A DNA stretch of 64,000 nucleotides from Arsenophonus sp052174115. Its GTDB lineage: Bacteria; Pseudomonadota; Gammaproteobacteria; Enterobacterales; Enterobacteriaceae. Of this stretch, positions 59,371 to 64,000 are shown piece by piece. The stretch covers positions 558,001-622,000 of the forward strand of contig JBQMRX010000001.1 in assembly GCA_052174115.1 (NCBI GenBank), given 5' to 3'. Numbering within the stretch: the first letter of the stretch is position 1; every line of letters starts with the position of its first letter. Made by a program: the position numbers and the translations under genes. The notes beneath the pieces were generated by a model. That model saw only the letters and a list, made by a program, of their open reading frames with translations. It did no database searches and was not told the origin of the DNA.

Positions 59371-60756
59371 TTATGATAATAATGTTCTGATTAAGTTAGA
59401 AAAATCTTTTTTAATATTGTGAGTTTTTTCTCGTAATTGTTCGATTTTTCGGCAAGCATAAAGTACTGTCGTATGATCTCGTCCGCCAAAAGCATCTCCA
59501 ATTTCAGGTAAACTATGGTTTGTTAATTTTTTTATTAATGCCATTGCTATTTGTCTCGGACGTACAACAGAACGGGACCGGCGTTTAGATAATAAGTCAG
59601 CAATTTTAATTTTATAATATTCAGCAACTGTTTTTTTAATATTATCGATAGTAAGAAGTTTATCTTGTAATGCTAATAAGTCTTGTAATGCTTCACGAAC
59701 AAAATCAAGAGTAATTATGCGACCTTTAAAATTAGCATTAACAATGATTTGATTTAATGCTCCCTCTAGTTCTCGAACATTTGATCGCAAATGTTTAGCA
59801 ATGAAAAAAACGACTTCATCAAGTAATTGTATTTTATTTTCATTTGCTTTTTTCATTAAAATAGCAATACGTGTTTCCAGTTCTGGTGCTTCAATTTCAA
59901 TAGTTAACCCACAACTAAAGCGAGATTTTAATCGATCTTTAACTCCATTAATTTCTTTAGGATATCGATCTGAAGTTAAAATAATTTGTTGATTACCTTC
60001 AAGTAAAGCATTAAATGTATGAAAAAATTCTTCTTGAGGACGATCTTTATTAGCAAAAAACTGAATATCATCAATTAATAGTGTATATACTGATTCATAA
60101 TAACGTTTAAAGTCTTCAATTGCATTGTTTTGTAATGCTTTTACTATATCTTGAACAAAACGTTCAGAATGCATATAAATAACTTTTGCATTTGTTTTAT
60201 GTGTTATTATTTTATTACCTACTGCATGTAGTAAATGGGTTTTACCTAATCCAGTTCTACTATAAAGGAAAAGAGGATTATAAGATCTACCAGGATTATC
60301 TGCTACTTGATTAGCAATAGTGCAAGCAAGTTGATTTGATTTACCTTTGATAAAATTATTAAATGTATGTTTAGTATTAGCATTTGAATTATAAATAATT
60401 TTAGTTTGAAATTGTTCATTATCTAAACTAGTAGGTATTATTGAATTTATTGGTATCGAAATAGCTTCATTTACTTTAGTATACATTGAAATATATCTTT
60501 GTGTTATTTGTGGTTTATTACCTATTTTAAATTTTAATACAGGTATATCAGAGCCACAAAAATCACTTAATAATTTATTAATATTATTTATGTATTTATT
60601 TCTTACCAAATCTAATACAAATCGATTAGGAGCATAGAGTTCTAATATATTTTCATTTAATTCTGCTTGGAGAGGGCGTATCCACATATTAAATTCTGTA
60701 GTAGGTAATTCACTTCGTAATCGCGTAAGACATTTCTGCCAAAGTAAAAATGACAC
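59371..60756 (-). CDS. dnaA: Chromosomal replication initiator protein DnaA
   Basis: DnaA binds origin boxes and opens DNA when ATP-bound. The 461-residue protein (E. coli 467) has domain I (LWQKCLTRLRSELP), a short linker, the AAA+ domain (about 130-335) with Walker B LLIDDIQFF and the arginine-finger region DRLKSRF, and domain IV with the DNA-binding signature GGRDHTTVLYAC. The Walker A motif reads SRTGLGKT (166-173) instead of GGTGLGKT. The start is GTG (60756-60754), as in E. coli, behind AGGAG. It is divergent from rpmH. Confidence 0.97.
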   Translation of the reverse strand: MSFLLWQKCLTRLRSELPTTEFNMWIRPLQAELNENILELYAPNRFVLDLVRNKYINNINKLLSDFCGSDIPVLKFKIGNKPQITQRYISMYTKVNEAISIPINSIIPTSLDNEQFQTKIIYNSNANTKHTFNNFIKGKSNQLACTIANQVADNPGRSYNPLFLYSRTGLGKTHLLHAVGNKIITHKTNAKVIYMHSERFVQDIVKALQNNAIEDFKRYYESVYTLLIDDIQFFANKDRPQEEFFHTFNALLEGNQQIILTSDRYPKEINGVKDRLKSRFSCGLTIEIEAPELETRIAILMKKANENKIQLLDEVVFFIAKHLRSNVRELEGALNQIIVNANFKGRIITLDFVREALQDLLALQDKLLTIDNIKKTVAEYYKIKIADLLSKRRSRSVVRPRQIAMALIKKLTNHSLPEIGDAFGGRDHTTVLYACRKIEQLREKTHNIKKDFSNLIRTLLS

Positions 60757-61425
60757 AACAGATTCTCCTAAAATAAGACCAATAAAAATTATTAATTTAA
60801 TAGATAATAAAATGTTAATTTCTTAGAAAAAATCTACTAAAATTGTATGATAAGTTATATTAATTTCTATAATCTATGATCTTAATATATTAAATAGATC
60901 ATATTGTAAAACTTAAATAAATTTTATATTATTTCAAATAAGTTTTATCATTTTTATTTATATGATTTTATTTAAGAGCAAAATTTATAAAATAAATAAA
61001 AAAATAAATTATACCAGTAGATATATCAAATATAAATAAAATTTAATAGAATGATTTAAATCAAATTTATTGATTAATTTTTCTTTTTTTTATTTAAAAA
61101 TATTTTTATTAATTCTTAATATTCTGTTAAAATTTATATTTTTTTTATCTTATTTATGATATTATAATTTTTTAGTTTTTAGAAAGTAATCATTTAAAAA
61201 AATAACTATTAGTTTAAGTTTCATAATACATTATAGATAATAGTAGAAAAATCATAAATTTATTTTTTATATTGTATAATATTAAATATTTTATTATAAT
61301 TTTATTTTTTAATATATTTAATTTTATTAAGAGTCTATATGTTAATTTTTTTGTTTTAATTATTAATAACAAATTTATTAAACCAATAAAATAATTATTT
61401 TGTTAAGTTAGGTATATAAATAAGT
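60757..61425. other. Divergent promoter region between dnaA and rpmH
   Basis: No gene in 669 nt. It must hold the dnaA and rpmH promoters. A dyad with two GATC sites lies at 60875-60903, about 120 nt upstream of dnaA. No exact TTATNCACA DnaA box was seen, although E. coli dnaA is autoregulated through such boxes. Confidence 0.5.
60875..60903. promoter_or_regulatory. GATC-containing dyad upstream of dnaA
   Basis: TATGATCT (60875-60882) and AGATCATA (60896-60903) are exact complements, placing two GATC sites 19 bp apart in mirror orientation. Paired GATC sites at roughly two helical turns are the known binding geometry of SeqA, and E. coli dnaA is sequestered through promoter GATC sites. Whether Dam or SeqA exist in this genome is unknown from the window. 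Confidence 0.4.
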
Positions 61426-61569
61426 ATGAAACGAACTTTTCAACCATCTGTACTAAAGCGTAACCGTTCTCATGGTTTTCGTGCTCGAATGGCTACTAAA
61501 AATGGTCGTCAGATTTTATCTCGTCGTCGGGCTAAAGGCCGCTCTCGTTTAACTGTGTCTTCAAAGTAA
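61426..61569 (+). CDS. rpmH: Large ribosomal subunit protein bL34
   Basis: L34 is a small basic 50S protein. The 47-residue product starts MKRTFQPSVLKRNRSHGFRA and continues RMATKNGRQILSRRRAKGRS to LTVSSK, nearly identical to E. coli (46 residues, one Ser extra near the end). It is followed by rnpA after 12 nt and diverges from dnaA, the classical dnaA-rpmH-rnpA arrangement. Confidence 0.98.
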   Translation: MKRTFQPSVLKRNRSHGFRARMATKNGRQILSRRRAKGRSRLTVSSK

Positions 61570-61581
61570 AACTCTATTGAA

Positions 61582-61944
61582 GTGGTTGTTATGTTTTTTT
61601 TTCCAAAAGAGCTAAGATTATTAACTCCAAAGTGTTTTAATTATGTTTTTCAACAGGCGCAACGAGTAAGTTCTTCAGAAATCATTATTCTTGGATGTTT
61701 TAATAATCTTGGATATCCGCGTATTGGTTTTACTATTGCAAAAAAAAATATTAAGCAAGCTTATCAACGAAATCGTATTAAACGGTTAACGAGAGAATAT
61801 TTTCGTTTACATCAAAATAAATTTCCTTCAATGGATTTTGTAGTATTAGTAAAAAAAGAGATTATTCGTTTAAATAATAAAGAAATTATTGAAATATTAG
61901 GTAAGTTATGGCACCGTTATTGTCATTTAGCTCATGGATATTAA
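61582..61944 (+). CDS. rnpA: Ribonuclease P protein component
   Basis: RnpA helps the RNase P RNA process tRNA 5' ends. The 120-residue protein (E. coli 119) has FPKELRLLTPKCFNYVFQQ, the RNA-binding RNR box (QRNRIKRLTREYFR) and DFVVLVKKE. The start is GTG at 61582, as in E. coli; an ATG three codons later is possible. Its 3' end overlaps yidD by 37 nt, a conserved arrangement. Confidence 0.96.
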   Translation: MVVMFFFPKELRLLTPKCFNYVFQQAQRVSSSEIIILGCFNNLGYPRIGFTIAKKNIKQAYQRNRIKRLTREYFRLHQNKFPSMDFVVLVKKEIIRLNNKEIIEILGKLWHRYCHLAHGY

Positions 61945-62168
61945 TTTTGATGATAAGAAGTTATCAATTTATAATAAGTCCATTATTAAAATCTCATTGT
62001 CGCTTTAATCCTACTTGCTCACAATATGGAATTGAAGCATTATGTCAGTTTGGATTAATAAAAGGTAGTTGGTTAATAATTAAACGCGTATTAAAATGTC
62101 ATCCTTTACATAAAGGTGGCGATGATCCTATTCCATCTAAAAAGATTCACTGTAATAGAGAACATTAA
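61908..62168 (+). CDS. yidD: Membrane protein insertion efficiency factor YidD
   Basis: YidD is a small membrane-associated protein that aids YidC-dependent insertion. The 86-residue protein (E. coli 85) has an N-terminal amphipathic helix, then the signature SHCRFNPTCSQYGIEAL, GSWLIIKRVLKCHPLHKGG and a final REH. All three conserved Cys are present. It overlaps rnpA in another frame and lies 2 nt before yidC. Confidence 0.95.
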   Translation: MAPLLSFSSWILILMIRSYQFIISPLLKSHCRFNPTCSQYGIEALCQFGLIKGSWLIIKRVLKCHPLHKGGDDPIPSKKIHCNREH

Positions 62169-62170
62169 CG

Positions 62171-63793
62171 ATGAATTCGCAATTAAATCTTTTATTTATA
62201 GCTTTAATATTTTTTTCGTTTTTAATTTGGCAAACATGGGAAAATGATAATATACAAATTACAAAAAAAAATCAAATTATAAAACAAATGAATATATCAA
62301 ATCATGATGAACACGTTAATTTAAATTATGAACAATCTAAATTTATTAGAGTAAAAACTGATGTGCTTGAATTACGTATTAATTTACGTGGAGGTGATGT
62401 TGATGAAGCTAATTTATTACTTTATACTAAAGAATTACATTCAATTTATCCTTTTCGTTTATTAGAAACTAATAAAGATTTTATTTATCAAGTACAAAGT
62501 GGAATGATTGGTCATGATGGTCCTGATAGTCCTAATTATAATAATGGATTACGTCCTTTATATCTTTCAACTTCAACAAGTTATGTTTTAAAAGATGGGC
62601 AAAATGAGTTATGTATTCCTCTTATTTTTACTGGTAAAGATGGTGTTGTTTATCAAAAAATTTATATATTAAAACGTGGTAAATATAGTATTTCTCTTAA
62701 ATATATTATTGATAATAAAACCGAAAAACCATTAATGTTGATTTTTTTTGGACAATTAAAGCAAACTGTAGAATTACCAAAAGAACGTGATATAGAAAAT
62801 AATAATTTTGCTTTACATACTTATCGCGGCGCAGCATATTCTTCTGATAAAATAAATTATAAAAAATATAGTTTTACTGATATTGCTGATAATAATTTAA
62901 ATATTAATACAAAAAGTGGTTGGATAGCGATGTTACAACAATATTTTGCTACTGTATGGATTCCTTCTTATCAGGATAGGAATACATTTTATACAATTAA
63001 CTTAGATAAAACTATTGCTATTATTGGATATAAAAGTTCTCAGATAAAAATAGCAGCTAATAACAAAGAAGAATATACTTCAACATTATGGATAGGTACT
63101 GAATTGCAATCTGAAATGGCAAAAATTGCACCATATTTAGATTTAACTGTTGATTATGGTTGGTTATGGTTTATTTCACAACCATTATTTAAATTATTAA
63201 AATTTATTCATAGGTTTATTGATAATTGGGGTTTTTCTATTATTGTTATTACTTTTATCGTACGTGCGATCATGTATCCATTAACAAAAGCACAATATAT
63301 TTCAATGGCAAAAATGCGTTTGTTACAACCTAAAATTGTTGCTATGAAAGAACGAGTTGGTAATAATAAGCAAAATATTAGTCAAGAAATGATAGCTCTC
63401 TATAAAAAAGAAAAAGTTAATCCGTTAGGTGGTTGTTTACCTTTATTAATTCAAATGCCTATTTTTCTTGCTTTATATTACATGTTAATAGGTTCTGTCG
63501 AATTGCGTCATGCTCATTTTATTGCTTGGATCCAAGATTTATCAGCTAAGGATCCATACTACATTTTACCATTGTTAATGGGTTTAACAATGTATTTTAT
63601 TCAAAAAATATCACCAACAACAGTTACTGATCCTATTCAACAAAAAATCATAACTTATATGCCTATTATTTTTACAGTATTTTTTTTATGGTTTCCTTCA
63701 GGATTAGTTTTATATTATATAGTTAGTAATTTGATGACAATTATCCAACAACAAATTATTTATCGTGGATTAGAAAAATATAATCTTAAATAA
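62171..63793 (+). CDS. yidC: Membrane protein insertase YidC
   Basis: YidC inserts and folds inner-membrane proteins, including ATP synthase subunit c, encoded at 42665-42904. The 540-residue protein (E. coli 548) has an N-terminal membrane anchor, a large periplasmic P1 domain (about 50-340) and a C-terminal five-helix core. The functional Arg is in FIVRAIMYPLTKAQY, followed by PLGGCLPLLIQMPIFLALY. It is complete and part of rpmH-rnpA-yidD-yidC. Confidence 0.97.
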   Translation: MNSQLNLLFIALIFFSFLIWQTWENDNIQITKKNQIIKQMNISNHDEHVNLNYEQSKFIRVKTDVLELRINLRGGDVDEANLLLYTKELHSIYPFRLLETNKDFIYQVQSGMIGHDGPDSPNYNNGLRPLYLSTSTSYVLKDGQNELCIPLIFTGKDGVVYQKIYILKRGKYSISLKYIIDNKTEKPLMLIFFGQLKQTVELPKERDIENNNFALHTYRGAAYSSDKINYKKYSFTDIADNNLNINTKSGWIAMLQQYFATVWIPSYQDRNTFYTINLDKTIAIIGYKSSQIKIAANNKEEYTSTLWIGTELQSEMAKIAPYLDLTVDYGWLWFISQPLFKLLKFIHRFIDNWGFSIIVITFIVRAIMYPLTKAQYISMAKMRLLQPKIVAMKERVGNNKQNISQEMIALYKKEKVNPLGGCLPLLIQMPIFLALYYMLIGSVELRHAHFIAWIQDLSAKDPYYILPLLMGLTMYFIQKISPTTVTDPIQQKIITYMPIIFTVFFLWFPSGLVLYYIVSNLMTIIQQQIIYRGLEKYNLK

Positions 63794-63911
63794 ATATTAT
63801 AAAAAAGTGTTAATATTTTTGTCTTTAAATTACCGAAATAATAAAATTAAAATATATTAGATCACCTTAATTATCAATTTGTTGATATTTATAATAAAAA
63901 TTAAAAGTAAT

Positions 63912-64000
63912 ATGAATATATATATTAATGATACAATTATTGCACAAGCAACACCACCTGGACGTGGTGGTATTGGTATTTTACGAATATCAGGACCAAA
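63912..64000 (+). CDS. mnmE: tRNA modification GTPase MnmE, N-terminal fragment (cut by window edge)
   Basis: MnmE works with MnmG on wobble uridines of tRNA. Only about 29 codons are inside the window, starting at ATG 63912: MNIYINDTIIAQATPPGRGGIGILRISGP. The formyl-tetrahydrofolate-binding motif ATPPGRGGIGILRISG is diagnostic. It lies 118 nt behind yidC, the usual enteric and Buchnera order. The GTPase domain is outside the window. Confidence 0.93.
   Translation, partial: MNIYINDTIIAQATPPGRGGIGILRISGP

Noticed and set aside
59008..59376. Plus-strand open frame of 122 codons across dnaN
   Set aside because: Antisense shadow of dnaN; the sense frame is fully explained by the beta clamp.

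Overview
The window is a stretch of a small, extremely AT-rich bacterial chromosome. Its gene content and its protein sequences, which I compared with E. coli K-12 from memory, point to a gammaproteobacterium of the Enterobacterales under long-term genome reduction, most likely an insect endosymbiont. The evidence is: 43 recognisable genes, all intact or cut only by the window edge; no transposons, phage genes, tRNA or rRNA genes; coding density of only about 69%; long gene-free AT tracts exactly where E. coli has extra genes; and many retained E. coli-like gene blocks. dnaA is present, whereas the tsetse symbiont Wigglesworthia and the ant symbiont Blochmannia are known to lack it. I cannot name the species. 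Riboflavin and thiamine genes beside a branched-chain amino acid importer would fit a symbiont of a blood feeder, but that is inference.

Layout. (1) 1-7402, minus strand: nrdR-ribD-ribH-nusB-thiL and tgt-yajC-secD-secF, collinear with E. coli. (2) 7403-12410: brnQ and transaldolase separated by 1.2-1.5 kb of gene-free DNA. (3) 12411-17660: a 5.25 kb desert with several long perfect inverted repeats. (4) 17661-30406: yqjA (+), then carB-carA-dapB-ispH-lspA-ileS-ribF (-) and rpsT (+), the E. coli 20-34 kb block with fkpB and rihC missing. (5) 30407-36332: a 2.2 kb gap, then dnaK-dnaJ with a sigma-32-type promoter and a conserved GC-rich hairpin between the two genes. (6) 36333-41788: asnA (-), a divergent gap at the E. 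coli oriC position, mnmG (+), and a gap where rsmG and atpI are gone. (7) 41789-53979: the atpBEFHAGDC operon, glmU, glmS and asd. (8) 55047-64000: gyrB-dnaN-dnaA (-, recF missing) diverging from rpmH-rnpA-yidD-yidC-mnmE (+).

How the genes work together: the set covers replication initiation, protein folding, secretion and insertion (dnaK/J, secDF-yajC, yidC, lspA), ATP synthesis, cell-wall precursors (glmS, glmU, asd, dapB), flavin and thiamine cofactors, carbamoyl phosphate, isoprenoids (ispH) and tRNA modification (tgt, mnmG, mnmE). No unknown protein family occurs here. The unexplained signal lies in the gaps. They hold perfect palindromes and hairpins with stems of 15-28 bp, several in tandem behind genes, plus a few GC-containing elements that have survived strong AT pressure.
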